From Rhizobium bangladeshense (GTDB lineage Bacteria > Pseudomonadota > Alphaproteobacteria > Rhizobiales > Rhizobiaceae), in NCBI RefSeq assembly GCF_001662075.1, contig NZ_LYPL01000006.1:124001-188000 (forward strand): a stretch of DNA of 64,000 bases, in the 5' to 3' direction. Shown in pieces: positions 47,108-56,926 of the stretch. The position numbers and the translations under genes were made by a program. How positions within the stretch are numbered: position 1 is the first letter of the stretch; the number at the start of each line of letters is the position of its first letter. Below the pieces are notes generated by a model that saw only the letters and a program-made list of their open reading frames with translations, made no database searches and had not been told where the DNA came from.

Positions 47108-47455
47108 ATGCGCTACCTTTGTCTCTTCTACATCGACCAAACACTTGTTGATGCCGCCAGCAACGAGGATTGGGCCGAGATCGACCGGGAGTCCTTAGCT
47201 TCCAATGAAGAACTGCAACGTTCAGGCCACTATATCGCCTCCAACGCTCTTGCCGACCCAAAGACCGCAAAGACATTGCGCGTTCGCGCCGGCAAGGCGA
47301 GTTGGACCGACGGGCCCTTCGCAGAGACCAAGGAGCATCTGGGTGGCTTCCTGCTCATCGAAGCGAAGAACCTTGCGGAGGCAATGGAGATCGCGGAGCG
47401 GGACACGCTCGCTCGGATGGGGGCGATCGAAGTACGCGAGACCGCCGGCTTTTAG
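47108..47455 (+). CDS. YciI-like (YCII/DGPF) domain protein
   Basis: The 115-residue protein begins MRYLCLFYIDQTLVDAASNE and has the paired beta-alpha-beta pattern with DGPFAETKEHLGGFLLIEAK (about 66-85). The DGPF box is the family hallmark. These small dimeric proteins occur with ECF sigma factors or alone; no sigma gene is seen nearby. ATG 47108 has GGAGGAACCGG upstream. Confidence 0.82.
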   Translation: MRYLCLFYIDQTLVDAASNEDWAEIDRESLASNEELQRSGHYIASNALADPKTAKTLRVRAGKASWTDGPFAETKEHLGGFLLIEAKNLAEAMEIAERDTLARMGAIEVRETAGF

Positions 47456-48150
47456 ATTAGAACTCGGCCTATTTTATGCGCGCGCTCCGCCAGCGACCGC
47501 CATTCGAGTAGTTAGTCCAGATCGTTGCTGGAAGAACCGATTATGGTCGTCCAGAGGCCGAGTCAGCGGATGCAGAGGCGTTCCCAGATCGCCAGCGTCG
47601 CGGCCAGAATTCGTAAGATAAAGCCAGAGAGTTCGTGTGCAAGAACCCATTGTTGACATTTTTTATTTGGGGCGAAATCAGGGACGAAGGGATGGACAAT
47701 GGGCAGCATTAGTTGCGGTCATGCGGATTTGACAGCGATGGCAGGATGGCCTTGATCTCCAGTCGGATGCTGACTTTGCCGGGCCTGTAGTATCGCTCCA
47801 TTAGCCTGGTTGCGCTACGCCCCCATCGAATTGCCCCAACGCGCTGCCGATGCTGAACTCGACGTCCTGTCGCCGTTCAACTTCTCGGAAACCGCAGCTC
47901 CCTAACCAAGCCTACGAAGAAACCGCAGCTTAAGCCCTCCCATCCACATCGCCGTCCTCGTGAGCATGTGTGGACCCTCAGATAGGCCGCTGCACCCGCC
48001 GAAAGATCGCAGCGCGCGGATGGCATCGCCGCTCGGGCTATGCCCTCCCAGCTTGCTCATCCACGCGCTAGCTAAAGTAATCGAATTTTGCCGCGCCGTT
48101 GGCGGATTTTACTCCGCCGTCGACCTATTTCCGGATTGTTGGCACGATTG
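47456..48150. other. Gene-free accessory stretch
   Basis: No frame here has both a recognisable domain and a ribosome site. The DNA looks like decayed coding sequence (short frames, no conserved blocks). I see no insertion sequence ends. Confidence 0.4.
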
Positions 48151-48176
48151 TTGCGGCGGTCGGACGACCGCCGCAA
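48151..48176 (-). terminator. Hairpin downstream of the RTX gene
   Basis: TTGCGGCGGTC and GACCGCCGCAA form a perfect 11-bp stem with a four-base loop, ten bases past the minus-strand RTX stop codon. There is no long T-run, so termination strength is uncertain. Confidence 0.6.
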
Positions 48177-48185
48177 CGTGTATCA

Positions 48186-50198
48186 TTACAGGAGAAAATC
48201 GCCTGCCCCCAGCTGGACGTGGCCCTTCAGCTGAATCTCGAAGTCATGAACACCGTCGCCGTTCAAGTCGGCCTGGATAACAGTAGCGTCGTCCTGGTAG
48301 TGCCAAGCGAGCGCGCCAGCCTTCCTATCGAACAAGGCATTCTCCTGCGCCTGGAAATGGAAGGCTGCATCGCCCAGCGCAGCGCCATTCGCATCGATCG
48401 CCGAGACGTCAATCTTATCGACGCCATGCTGGAAGTCGGTGATGATGTCGCGGTTCCAGCCGGACCCGGTCTCCGTCGGTGCTTTGAAGGCGAAGGTATC
48501 CGAGCTGGCGCCACCGGTCATGATGTCCTTTCCGGCACCCCCACGGATAACGTTGTGGGCGCTATTGCCGGCCAGCACGTCACCGTAGCTGGAGCCAGTC
48601 ACGTTTTCGACGCTGACGAACTTGTCACCGGTGGCTTGCCCGCCCGATGCGGCCCCAGTCGCCAAGTTGACTTTGACCGCGTCCGAGCCCCGATAGCTGG
48701 CCGTATCGTTGCCCGTACCGCCGTCGAGCACGTCCGCGCCGGCGCCGCCCTTCAGCACGTCATTACCGCCGAGACCCTTGAAGGTCTCGTTGCCGCCGTT
48801 GGACTGACCGGTGCGTGGCAGGTAGTCGTTGCCATCGGTGCCGGTGTATACCTTCGTCGATGTGGTCGGTTGCGTCGGCGTGGTTGGCGCTGTCGGCGCT
48901 GTCGGCGCTGTCGGCTCTGTCGGCGCCGTCGGCTCTGTCGGCGTGGTTGGCGCTGTCGGCGTGGTTGGCGCAGCTGGCTGCGTCGGCGTGGTCGGCGTTC
49001 CCGATACCGGCGAGGAGCCTGATTCGTAGGCACCCATATCGATAGTTCCAACGACGCGAGCGTCGCCGTCCAGATCGACCGAGTCGACGCCGTACTTGGT
49101 GGTTCCGCTGTCGATTGCCGCCGAGCCGGAGGCGAGGTGGAAGTCGCCGTTCGCTGCATTCACGAAATGCGGGTCGACGCCGAGCTTGTTGCCGTTCGCC
49201 GTGCTCGGCATCGCGTTGCCGCCGTCGGTCTTGACCGATGCCTGGCCGGCCGTGCCGTTGTAGGTGATGTTGTTGGCCCAGACGACGTTCTGGTTGCTGT
49301 AGCCGCCGTACGACGTGTTATCGACCGCAGTGTTGTTCTGATTGACCGATGGGTCCGCTACGGCCACGTTGTTGACCCAGGTGTTGTTGCTCGACTGCGC
49401 GTTGCTGAGCTCGCCGCGCCAGGTGCCGTCGTTCAGCAGGTCCTGATTGTTGTGGTATGCGGTGTTGTTTTTCACCGTGACGGAGTCGCTCCAGGTAACT
49501 TGGATGCCTTTGCTGCCGTTCTCATAGACGAGGTTGTTGTCGACCAGGGTCTTAAACGTGTAGTTCGGATGACCGCTCGTCTGCGTGCTCTGGAAATCGT
49601 CGATGATGATGCCGTTGCCATCGGTGTGCGCACCCGTCTTCGTGACGTTGTCGTGCGAGATGTTGTTCCGGATGATGTTGCGGAAGGTGCCATCGTCCGG
49701 TGCCCCGGTGATATTCCGGTTCTGGTAGAGAGAGATGCCTGAAAACCAGCCGGCACTCGCATTTTTGTAAGTCTCGTTCCCTTCGATCGTGATGAAGTCG
49801 GATCCGGCGAAGGCGATGCCGGACGCACCGTTGTCGTGGGAAACGTTATTGGCGATCTTCACATGGTGGACGCCATCACCAACAATGCCGTGCGAATCGC
49901 TCCCGTAGACCTCGAAGCCCTCGACCGCCACATAGTTAGCAGTGATGTTGATACCATTTGCGCCGCCCGATGCTGAGTGTATCACCGCTCCACCCGGTAC
50001 CTCCGACCGCAAGGTAATGTAGCCGGCGGCGGAACCATCCTTGTACATGTTCACCGACTCATTATAGACGCCGGCTCGCACCACAACCTCGTCGCCGGGC
50101 TTAAGGTCCGCCGCCATCGCCTGATTGATCGTGCTAAAGGGAGAAGTGGCACTGCCGTTACCGCCGCTGCTGCTCGCCGATACGTAGTATGTTGTCAT
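48186..50198 (-). CDS. Secreted right-handed beta-helix protein with RTX C-terminus
   Basis: This 670-residue protein begins with a DUF1565/Beta_helix-type region to about 350: VSASSSGGNGSATSPFSTIN, GDEVVVRAGVYNESVN, then repeats such as NYVAVEGFEVYGSDSHGIVG and VTVKNNTAYHNNQD. A Thr/Pro/Ala repeat linker follows (about 400-450), then RTX nonapeptides GGNDVLKGG, GADVLDGGTGND and GKDIMTGGASSD (about 475-600) and a C-terminal QLGAGDFLL tail. There is no N-terminal signal, and RTX repeats point to type I secretion with calcium-dependent folding. Probably a polysaccharide-active or adhesive exoprotein. ATG 50198 with AGGA upstream. Confidence 0.85.
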   Translation of the reverse strand: MTTYYVSASSSGGNGSATSPFSTINQAMAADLKPGDEVVVRAGVYNESVNMYKDGSAAGYITLRSEVPGGAVIHSASGGANGINITANYVAVEGFEVYGSDSHGIVGDGVHHVKIANNVSHDNGASGIAFAGSDFITIEGNETYKNASAGWFSGISLYQNRNITGAPDDGTFRNIIRNNISHDNVTKTGAHTDGNGIIIDDFQSTQTSGHPNYTFKTLVDNNLVYENGSKGIQVTWSDSVTVKNNTAYHNNQDLLNDGTWRGELSNAQSSNNTWVNNVAVADPSVNQNNTAVDNTSYGGYSNQNVVWANNITYNGTAGQASVKTDGGNAMPSTANGNKLGVDPHFVNAANGDFHLASGSAAIDSGTTKYGVDSVDLDGDARVVGTIDMGAYESGSSPVSGTPTTPTQPAAPTTPTAPTTPTEPTAPTEPTAPTAPTAPTTPTQPTTSTKVYTGTDGNDYLPRTGQSNGGNETFKGLGGNDVLKGGAGADVLDGGTGNDTASYRGSDAVKVNLATGAASGGQATGDKFVSVENVTGSSYGDVLAGNSAHNVIRGGAGKDIMTGGASSDTFAFKAPTETGSGWNRDIITDFQHGVDKIDVSAIDANGAALGDAAFHFQAQENALFDRKAGALAWHYQDDATVIQADLNGDGVHDFEIQLKGHVQLGAGDFLL
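48870..48990. repeat. Minisatellite in the RTX gene linker
   Basis: The region encoding the Thr-Pro-Ala linker consists of near-identical 9-18 base units built on TCGGC(G)(C)TG. They encode TAPTTP and TEPTAP steps. Such repeats can change copy number by slippage and alter linker length. Confidence 0.7.
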
Positions 50199-51586
50199 AG
50201 TCCTGTTCCTCAACTCTGACGTTGTGTTTGTCAGTTAATATTTTCTAGCTAATCAGCCGTTACGGCGGGGGTTATAGGACGTCATTCTGGGAAAGTGCAA
50301 CAGCATCTCGGCAGGTAAGTACTTGAGAAGTATGGCCATATTGCTGCCACAATGTCCCGATCACTCCGGAGTTACATTTTGAAATATTTGCGGAATTTTG
50401 AGTCGCTCAAAATGTGGCAGTATTTCTATCTAGCACTCCGCGAATTATTCTTTCTGCAACTATAGCGACGTGCACGGATTGAAAACATTACAAAAACTTT
50501 GCTCGGTCTAAGCGGATTCCTCCGGCCAAAGGCGGAATCTGCATTTTTTGTGGATCTAGCGTTTTTTTGGGCAGATTCGGCTTCAAAAGTGATACTTATC
50601 GACATGCGACGGGAGGGCATGATCGTAGAATCGGCCACACTTCGAACTTCAAAATGAGTCCCGATCAAGGGAATTGGCGGTAAGGCAATGCTCTCATGTT
50701 GAGCCCGATACAACCTCGAGGTATTCTGAAAGCTGTTGCAGGCATGCCGCAAGGAACCGCGCCCAGCACTCACTCGCGTGGCTGACCATTCCCAGTTATC
50801 CGCGGAGCAGGCGATCTTTTTGGATCGACCGTTAACATTGCAGCACGAACCGCAGCACTCGCAGCACTCGGTCAAATGCTTGCCGCGCAACCCGTTGAAG
50901 ACTGATGTCACAGGAGAAGCGCCAGGACAGGCTAGGAGTTGGGACAAATTCGAGGAACAAAATTTCCTCAAGGGACCGCTGCGACAGTTGGCCTGTCGTT
51001 AGCAGGCCAACCCGGACGGAACGTCACGGGGACTTTCTTCGCGCGGATGAACCCGTCCAGCCCGTATCAGGGTCGGAGCTCGATTTCGACGTCTTCCGGC
51101 CCTTTTGGAAGGGATGGTTGCCAACTCGACCGCGATCTATTGCCTAGCGGAGGACGAGACTATTGATCACGTTCTGGTGGCTGAAGCCGTCCAACTGCAG
51201 GTCCATAATATCTTCGAAGGCGGATGTGACGACTGCATGTTTGTCAAGGGTGCGGTATCATTCTTGGTCAACAGCATCGGTGTCGATCCCGCCGTGAATC
51301 ATCAACTCGCTGGCCCCCAGTGCGATTAGCCAGAGGGCTCAGAATTTCCGCGTCATGAAAGGTCGGTTTCTGGCCGAACCAGGCCAGCAGTTCCAGACCT
51401 CGTTCTATTTTCTCAAGATCATCTCTGACCTCACACGTCAGATCGGTGGCCGCACGATAGCAATCTCAGACGGTGTGACAATCCGCCCCGAGTGCACCGT
51501 GTCTGTCGCTTTCTGGGCGCCGGTTTCGCTCCGGTCGAGTTGTCGGCGGCTTGAGGGCTTGAGGCGGCAAGCCGCCGCGATCTTGT
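50199..51586. other. 1.4-kb gene-poor stretch in the accessory region
   Basis: Upstream of the RTX gene the DNA is AT-richer. A minus-strand frame (50426-50971) is cysteine-rich (CCECCGSCCN) but has no good start and no known domain. A plus-strand frame at 51105-51329 is similarly unsupported. No tRNA, insertion sequence or integrase is visible. I call no gene here. Confidence 0.45.
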
Positions 51587-51919
51587 TTAGCGACCTTGGA
51601 AAACTTTGATGATCTTCGGAGTAAAGCGGCGTTGTTTGACGTCGACGACATCGTCATAGGTAATGCGGCCGGAAACAACGGCGGCAACAAATCGCTCGCA
51701 TGCAACCCGCGGAGCGTCCTTGTCCGAAACGTTTGTCACAAGCCCGGCGCCGCGACGTCCGTTTGCATCGAACCCTTTCGCGCAGTCTTTCACCGCTTCA
51801 CTTCTTGCCCTTGCGCTGCCCTGCAGCAGTGTGACGTAGGCATCGTAGTCCTGACGCGTAGGGACGCAGGCGGTCAGAAGTCCCATGGCAATCATCATTG
51901 TTACAGTATGAGCACGCAT
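51587..51919 (-). CDS. Small lipoprotein of unknown function
   Basis: The 110-residue product has a lipoprotein signal with lipobox LLTAC (about residues 14-18), followed by an Ala/Arg-rich helical region and VVDVKQRRFTPKIIKVF at the end. A cysteine pair (DCAKG and ACERF) could form a disulfide. The ATG at 51919 opens directly into the signal. The accessory context and unknown family limit confidence. Confidence 0.65.
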   Translation of the reverse strand: MRAHTVTMMIAMGLLTACVPTRQDYDAYVTLLQGSARARSEAVKDCAKGFDANGRRGAGLVTNVSDKDAPRVACERFVAAVVSGRITYDDVVDVKQRRFTPKIIKVFQGR

Positions 51920-52051
51920 TTAAATATTATCCCCTTAATTGCCCATCGATAGGCGTCGGATATCTATTTCGATTCGTGCGACGCGCGAAAGACTACAGCT
52001 GAAATCCTAGGGATTTCGCCGCCGCTGGAATAAATTAACCGAATGTTCTTT

Positions 52052-52363
52052 TCAGCGATCCAGGAAATGATCGAAGTAAACCTTGGGAATGGGGTAGGCG
52101 TAGACGCCGCGGTCGACGAAGCCCCGCCTGTAAAGGCAGTTTCTAAGCGCCGCATTGTAATGCAGGCTCTGTGGATCCGGCGAGCCGCGTTGCCATGAAC
52201 CTGCCTCCGGAACGCACCAGCGGAGTGCCTTGTCGTATCGGGTCAGAAGGACCGGGTCGGTGTCGATCCGAACGCCACTATAGGATTGATAGTTTGAAGG
52301 AGATTCTGCGGCCGAAATACAGCCCAGGCCAAGTGCAACGCCAACGACTGCCATCAATCTCAT
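52052..52363 (-). CDS. Small secreted hypothetical protein
   Basis: This 103-residue protein has a short hydrophobic signal (MRLMAVVGVALGLGCISAAE) and a compact tail with two cysteines (LRWCVPE and RNCLYRR). The second part, HYNAALRNCLYRRGFV, looks helical. I do not recognise the family. The start codon has TTAAATCCAATG context with a moderate ribosome site. Confidence 0.6.
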   Translation of the reverse strand: MRLMAVVGVALGLGCISAAESPSNYQSYSGVRIDTDPVLLTRYDKALRWCVPEAGSWQRGSPDPQSLHYNAALRNCLYRRGFVDRGVYAYPIPKVYFDHFLDR

Positions 52364-52453
52364 TGGATTTAACTCTCCCTTGATCGATCATCGAAGTAAT
52401 CGAACGGGAGGTTATTTGTTTCAACGCCCGCGGGCAAGAGGGCCACACCGCTG

Positions 52454-52543
52454 GAGCATGATGCCGAACAGTGTGAGCGATTTTCGGTCGACATCATGCT
52501 CTAACTCTTTAATTTAGAACAGGATTCCAAATCATCCTGTTCT
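52454..52543. repeat. RIME-like intergenic palindromic element
   Basis: GAGCATGATG (52454-52463) and CATCATGCTC (52492-52501) form one inverted repeat around GTGTGAGCGATTTTCGG. AGAACAGGAT (52516-52525) and ATCCTGTTCT (52534-52543) form a second. This layout and the wording are characteristic of rhizobial intergenic mosaic repeats (RIME). It lies downstream of the DUF3597 gene's 3' end. Confidence 0.7.
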
Positions 52544-52602
52544 AGGCCTGGCCTAATGACGACCGCCGCAGCGTCGCGGCAGTCATCCCTCCTCTCGGTG
52601 GC

Positions 52603-53046
52603 TCAATCGAGGAGATCGGCCGGCACCTTGCCACCATTTTCAGAAAGCCGCTTCATCAGCGCCTTGTGCAGCCACATATTCATTTTTGCGGAATCGTTCG
52701 TGTCGCCGGTATAGCCGAGTTCGGCGGCGAGCTCCTTGCGCTCGGTCAGGCTCGCATCCATCCCGACTGATTTCATCAGGTCGACGATCGAGTGACGCCA
52801 ATCGAGTTTCTGGCCGCTCTTTTTGACAGCGGCGTCGAGGATAGGGACGATATCGACCGTGGCGGCTGTGGCTGGGGCGCTGGCCGGTTTGCTCTGAGCG
52901 GGGGAGGCTGTAGGCGCCGGACTGGGCGCTGCCGACGGCGAAACGGGAGCCTGGGCGGGCGGCGCCTTTGGCGCGCCGGCCGCGGCCGGTTCGGCTGCTT
53001 TCGCTTCTCCGAAGATTGCATGTTTGATCTTGTCGAAAATGCCCAT
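52603..53046 (-). CDS. DUF3597 domain protein
   Basis: The 147-residue product begins MGIFDKIKHAIFGEAK, has a long Ala/Pro/Ser-rich linker (about 25-75), and a C-terminal DUF3597 domain with LDWRHSIVDLMKSVGMDASL (about 93-112) and ERKELAAELGYTGDTNDSAK (about 115-134). DUF3597 is a small helical domain of unknown function, found in many alphaproteobacteria. The ATG at 53046 is the first with conserved sequence. Confidence 0.85.
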   Translation of the reverse strand: MGIFDKIKHAIFGEAKAAEPAAAGAPKAPPAQAPVSPSAAPSPAPTASPAQSKPASAPATAATVDIVPILDAAVKKSGQKLDWRHSIVDLMKSVGMDASLTERKELAAELGYTGDTNDSAKMNMWLHKALMKRLSENGGKVPADLLD

Positions 53047-53171
53047 CCTTGAATCTCCAGTTTCACTAAATGAGAACATGCTGAAACATGGAATTCCGGA
53101 CGGACTTATCCAGGCAAGAGAGAAGCTATTTTCGCAGGTTCAATCGTCGGCAGAAAAACAAATTCCTCGGA

Positions 53172-53569
53172 TGGCAGTGCTCGATTTTTTTGAAAAGGTT
53201 CTGCGACCGGATAAAGATAAAGATATGGAGTGCAGCCGGCATCGCTGCAGACGCCGATGCCTCCGTCGGCGGCTCAGACGGGCATCGATGCCGATGTGAG
53301 TGCCGATGCCGGTGGCGGCAGTGGTCTCGACGCACGCGCCAATGCCCGGCTCGGCGGTTCGGATCGGAACTGACGCCAATGTCACGGCTTTGATCGGACG
53401 CAGCAGCCGCGTCGATGCCAACCTCGCACTCGACAGGGCGGAGGTTCGAGGCGGCAACAGGTCCGCGGCCTACGGCATCCTCAACGCCTCCGAGGCGCGT
53501 ATCGTGGAACTCTTCCGCAGCGAAGAACAGCGCAAGATGTTCCTACGTTGGGTCGATCTCTCCGCGTAA
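53172..53569 (+). pseudogene. Asp/Gly-rich reading frame split over three frames
   Basis: A putative start (MAVLDFFEKVLRPDKDKD) leads into repetitive ADADASVGGSDG, then IDADVSADAGGGSGL in the next frame, then GTDANVTALIGRSSRVDANL in a third frame, ending at LRWVDLSA. The repeated D-A-N/D-A-D wording across all frames suggests two frameshifts near 53275 and 53370. The family is unknown. Confidence 0.4.
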
Positions 53570-53640
53570 AGCGGTGGCGATTCCGGTCTTGCCGGTCTCT
53601 ACAGTCTGTTGCAGGCGGCGGCCTCCCGCTGAACATGAAA

Positions 53641-53671
53641 GACCCGCCGAACCCAAAGGGCGCGGCGGGTC
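53641..53671 (-). terminator. Terminator after aapP
   Basis: GACCCGCCG and CGGCGGGTC form a 9-bp stem 20 bases after the aapP stop codon. On the minus strand the stem is followed by TTTCAT. Confidence 0.7.
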
Positions 53672-53689
53672 CTAAACTTAGCGTTCCGG

Positions 53690-54463
53690 TCAGTGCAGGA
53701 TCTGGCTCAGGAACAGCTTGGTGCGTTCGTGCTGCGGATTGTCGAAGAATTCGGCGGGCGAATTCTGCTCGACGATCTGGCCCTGATCCATGAAGATAAC
53801 GCGGTTGGCGACCTGGCGGGCAAAGCCCATTTCATGCGTGACGCAGAGCATGGTCATGCCTTCCTCGGCAAGCCCCACCATGGTGTCGAGCACTTCCTTG
53901 ATCATCTCGGGGTCGAGTGCCGAGGTCGGCTCGTCGAACAGCATGATCTTCGGGTTCATGCACAAAGACCGGGCAATCGCCACGCGCTGCTGCTGGCCGC
54001 CGGAAAGCTGACCGGGATATTTGTTGGCCTGTTCCGGAATCTTGACGCGCTTCAGGAAGTGCATGGCGATCTCTTCCGCCTGCTTCTTCGGCATTTTGCG
54101 GACCCAGATCGGCGCCAGCGTGCAGTTTTCGAGGATCGTCAGGTGCGGGAAGAGGTTGAAGTGCTGGAACACCATGCCGACTTCGCGCCTGACTTCATCG
54201 ATCTTCTTCAGATCGTTGGTGAGCTCGGTGCCATCAACGATGATCTGGCCCTTCTGATGCTCTTCCAGGCGGTTGATGCAGCGGATCATGGTCGATTTAC
54301 CCGAGCCGGATGGGCCGGCGATGACGATGCGCTCGCCGCGCATGACCTTCAGGTTGATGTCGCGCAACACGTGGAAATCGCCGTACCACTTGTTCATGTT
54401 GATGATTTCGATCGCCACTTCCGTTGCGGAAACGGTGAGCTTTTTAGCTGGAGCTTCAGCCAT
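53690..54463 (-). CDS. aapP: General L-amino acid ABC transporter ATP-binding protein
   Basis: The 257-residue ATPase has Walker [10 protein letters not shown] (50-58), a Q-loop in [11 protein letters not shown] (about 97-107), the ABC signature [14 protein letters not shown] (about 152-165) and Walker [15 protein letters not shown] (about 172-185). It energises uptake by the Aap permease at the inner membrane. It is the last gene of aapJQMP, 18 bases after aapM. A terminator lies just downstream. Confidence 0.96.
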   Translation of the reverse strand: MAEAPAKKLTVSATEVAIEIINMNKWYGDFHVLRDINLKVMRGERIVIAGPSGSGKSTMIRCINRLEEHQKGQIIVDGTELTNDLKKIDEVRREVGMVFQHFNLFPHLTILENCTLAPIWVRKMPKKQAEEIAMHFLKRVKIPEQANKYPGQLSGGQQQRVAIARSLCMNPKIMLFDEPTSALDPEMIKEVLDTMVGLAEEGMTMLCVTHEMGFARQVANRVIFMDQGQIVEQNSPAEFFDNPQHERTKLFLSQILH

Positions 54464-54481
54464 GATTGTTTTCCCTCATTT

Positions 54482-55627
54482 TTATCGTTTGTGGCCGGTG
54501 TCGAGGTGACGTTCGACGAATGCTGAATAGCGCGACATGCCGAAGCAGAAAAGCCAGAAGGCGAAGCCGGCAAATATCAGTCCCGTCAGCGGCGTTACTG
54601 CGGTCGCCCAGTTCGGATCGACGAAGTTGAGGCGAACGATGCCGAGAAGGTCGAACATGCTGATGATCGAAACCAGCGAGGTGTCCTTGAACATGCCGAT
54701 GAAGGTGTTGACGATGCCAGGGATCACCAGCTTGATTGCCTGCGGCATGATGACCAACCGCATCTTCTGCCAGTAGCCGAGCCCCAGCGAATCCGCTCCT
54801 TCGAACTGCCCCTTAGGGATTGCCTGCAGACCGCCGCGAATGACCTCAGCCATATAGGCGGAGGCAAAGATCGATACCCCGATGATCGCGCGCAAGAGCT
54901 TGTCCACCGTCCAGCCGGCAGGCAGGAAAAGCGGCAGCATGACGCTCGCCATAAAGAGGACCGTAATCAGCGGCACGCCGCGGACGACCTCGATGAAGAC
55001 GATGCAGACCGTGCGGATGACCGGCATTTGCGAGCGCCTTCCGAGCGCCAGGATGATGCCGAGCGGGAAGGAGACGGCGATGCCGACGAAGGAGAGGACC
55101 AGCGTCACCAGCAAGCCGCCCCAGAGCGGGGTCTCGACGATTTCCAGGCCAAATCCACCATAAAGCACAAAGAAGGAAATGACCGGCAGCACGCCGAAGA
55201 GCAGGAGGGCGTTGAGGCCCTTGCGTGGTGCCGAAGGGATGAGCATGGGCACCAGCAGGAGCACGAAAAGAATGCCGACCAGCGTCGGGCGCCAGCGCTC
55301 GTCAAGCGGATAACGACCAAAAATGAATTGGTCGAATTTGGCGTTGACGAAGGCCCAGCACGCACCGTTCCAGCTATCCGGCTGGATGCCGCCCTGTACG
55401 GCAGTGGCACAGAAGGTGCGGTCTGGGCCGCTCCAGACAGCCTGTACGAAGAGCCAGTCGATCGCGTGGAGCATCGCCCAGGAGATAAAGACTAGCGCCA
55501 CGATGGTAAGAACGATGTCTTTCGGCGTGGCAAGCAGGTTGCGGCGAATCCAGGCGACCGCGCCCCTTTCTCCCGGCGGAGGCGGCTCCGGCGCGAGTAT
55601 GGCGGTTCTGACGAAACTGTTGCTCAT
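54482..55627 (-). CDS. aapM: General L-amino acid ABC transporter permease AapM
   Basis: This 381-residue permease has a long N-terminal membrane region and a large periplasmic insertion after TM1 (about 60-110, [19 protein letters not shown]). The C-terminal permease domain carries [20 protein letters not shown] (about 262-281), the EAA loop that contacts AapP. It forms the pore with AapQ. It starts one base from the aapQ stop codon, so the two are cotranslated. Length agrees with Rhizobium AapM. Confidence 0.95.
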   Translation of the reverse strand: MSNSFVRTAILAPEPPPPGERGAVAWIRRNLLATPKDIVLTIVALVFISWAMLHAIDWLFVQAVWSGPDRTFCATAVQGGIQPDSWNGACWAFVNAKFDQFIFGRYPLDERWRPTLVGILFVLLLVPMLIPSAPRKGLNALLLFGVLPVISFFVLYGGFGLEIVETPLWGGLLVTLVLSFVGIAVSFPLGIILALGRRSQMPVIRTVCIVFIEVVRGVPLITVLFMASVMLPLFLPAGWTVDKLLRAIIGVSIFASAYMAEVIRGGLQAIPKGQFEGADSLGLGYWQKMRLVIMPQAIKLVIPGIVNTFIGMFKDTSLVSIISMFDLLGIVRLNFVDPNWATAVTPLTGLIFAGFAFWLFCFGMSRYSAFVERHLDTGHKR

Positions 55628-55628
55628 C

Positions 55629-56831
55629 TTACCTCTCCACTAGCGCCATCTTGGCATTGAACCAGTTCATGAACAGCGAAGTCACGATACTGAGCGCGAG
55701 GTAAATGACCATCCAGATGAGGATCACCTCGACGGCCTGACCGGTCTGGTTCAGCGTCGTGCTGCCGACGGCGACGAGATCGGCGAAACCGATGGCGATC
55801 GCCAGCGATGAGTTCTTGGTCAGATTGAGATATTGGCTGCTCAGCGGCGGAATGATGATGCGGAAGGCCTGCGGAATGACGACCAGCCGGGTGACCGACG
55901 AGGGATGAAGCCCAAGTGCGCCTGCCGCCTCCGTTTGTCCCTTCGCCACGCCGCGAATGCCCGCGCGCACAATCTCGGCGATGAAGGCTGCGGTGTAGAA
56001 GGAAAGCGCCAGGAAGAGCGACATGAACTCAGGCCCGACGACGGAGCCGCCGGTGAGGTTGAATTTACCCACGATCGGATAATCGAAGGAAAGCGGCGCG
56101 CCTGCGATCAGGAAGGCGATAAGCGGCAGGCCGATCAGCAGGCCGATCGAAGCCCAGATCGTGTGGAATGGCTGACCAGTGGCCGCCTGCCGGCGATGCG
56201 CCCATCGGGCCGTCGCGATGACGGCGATGATCGCGATGACGAAGGCGACGCCGATGAGCCAGAAACCCTCACCGAAAATCGGCTTGGGGAAGGCAAGGCC
56301 GCGATTGTTCAGATAGGATCCGAGCGGCAGATGCAGCGATTCGCGCGCATTCGGCAGAACCGCCAGAACGCCCGAATACCAGAAGAAGATCACCAACAGC
56401 GGCGGAATATTGCGGAAAACTTCCACATAGACCGTGCACAGCTTGGCAATCAGCCAGTTCCGCGACAAACGGCCGATGCCGATGATGAAGCCGATGATGG
56501 TGGCGGTGATGATGCCGGTCACCGCGATCAGCAGCGTGTTCAGAAGGCCGACGAGCAGCGCGCGGCCGTAGGTCGAATCGCTTGAATATGCGATCAGCGA
56601 CTGACCGACCTCGAAGCCGGCGCGGCCGTTCAGAAAGCCGAATCCCGATGCGATGTTGGCGCGCGCCAGATTGACGGCAGTGTTATGTGCAACCCACCAG
56701 ACGAAGGCCACCAGCAATACGATGGTAAGAATCTGGAAGAAAATGCCCCGAATTCTCGGGTCGTAGAGGGCAGTCTGGAAGCTCCAGCCGCTCTTGGGTA
56801 AATGTGTCGAATCCACAGCCTGATGCGTCAT
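55629..56831 (-). CDS. aapQ: General L-amino acid ABC transporter permease AapQ
   Basis: At 400 residues this matches the Rhizobium AapQ length. It contains an N-terminal helix, an enlarged periplasmic insertion, and the EAA loop [26 protein letters not shown] segment (about 290-312) for AapP contact. The start is the ATG at 56831; a TTG three codons earlier is less likely. The leader contains two hairpins between aapJ and aapQ (56850-56905). Confidence 0.95.
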   Translation of the reverse strand: MTHQAVDSTHLPKSGWSFQTALYDPRIRGIFFQILTIVLLVAFVWWVAHNTAVNLARANIASGFGFLNGRAGFEVGQSLIAYSSDSTYGRALLVGLLNTLLIAVTGIITATIIGFIIGIGRLSRNWLIAKLCTVYVEVFRNIPPLLVIFFWYSGVLAVLPNARESLHLPLGSYLNNRGLAFPKPIFGEGFWLIGVAFVIAIIAVIATARWAHRRQAATGQPFHTIWASIGLLIGLPLIAFLIAGAPLSFDYPIVGKFNLTGGSVVGPEFMSLFLALSFYTAAFIAEIVRAGIRGVAKGQTEAAGALGLHPSSVTRLVVIPQAFRIIIPPLSSQYLNLTKNSSLAIAIGFADLVAVGSTTLNQTGQAVEVILIWMVIYLALSIVTSLFMNWFNAKMALVER

Positions 56832-56849
56832 GCCGGCCAATTCCCCATT

Positions 56850-56905
56850 ACGCTCCTTTTCGGAGCTTTTTTATTGGAGGAGGAAAGGCGGTCGCCCGCC
56901 TTTCC
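56850..56905 (-). promoter_or_regulatory. Two hairpins between aapJ and aapQ
   Basis: Reading the minus strand, GGAAAGGCGG-TCGC-type hairpin (56882-56905, 10-bp stem) directly follows aapJ; then GCTCC-GAAAA-GGAGC (56850-56864) precedes the aapQ ribosome site, following a run of six A. Such a pair often protects the binding-protein mRNA and reduces downstream expression. This would explain more AapJ than AapQMP. Confidence 0.65.
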
Positions 56906-56926
56906 GGCTTTCCTGCGTGATACCCC

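Noticed and set aside
50426..50971. 181-codon cysteine-rich minus-strand frame as a gene
   Set aside because: No plausible start with a ribosome site and no known domain; kept as an unexplained observation only.
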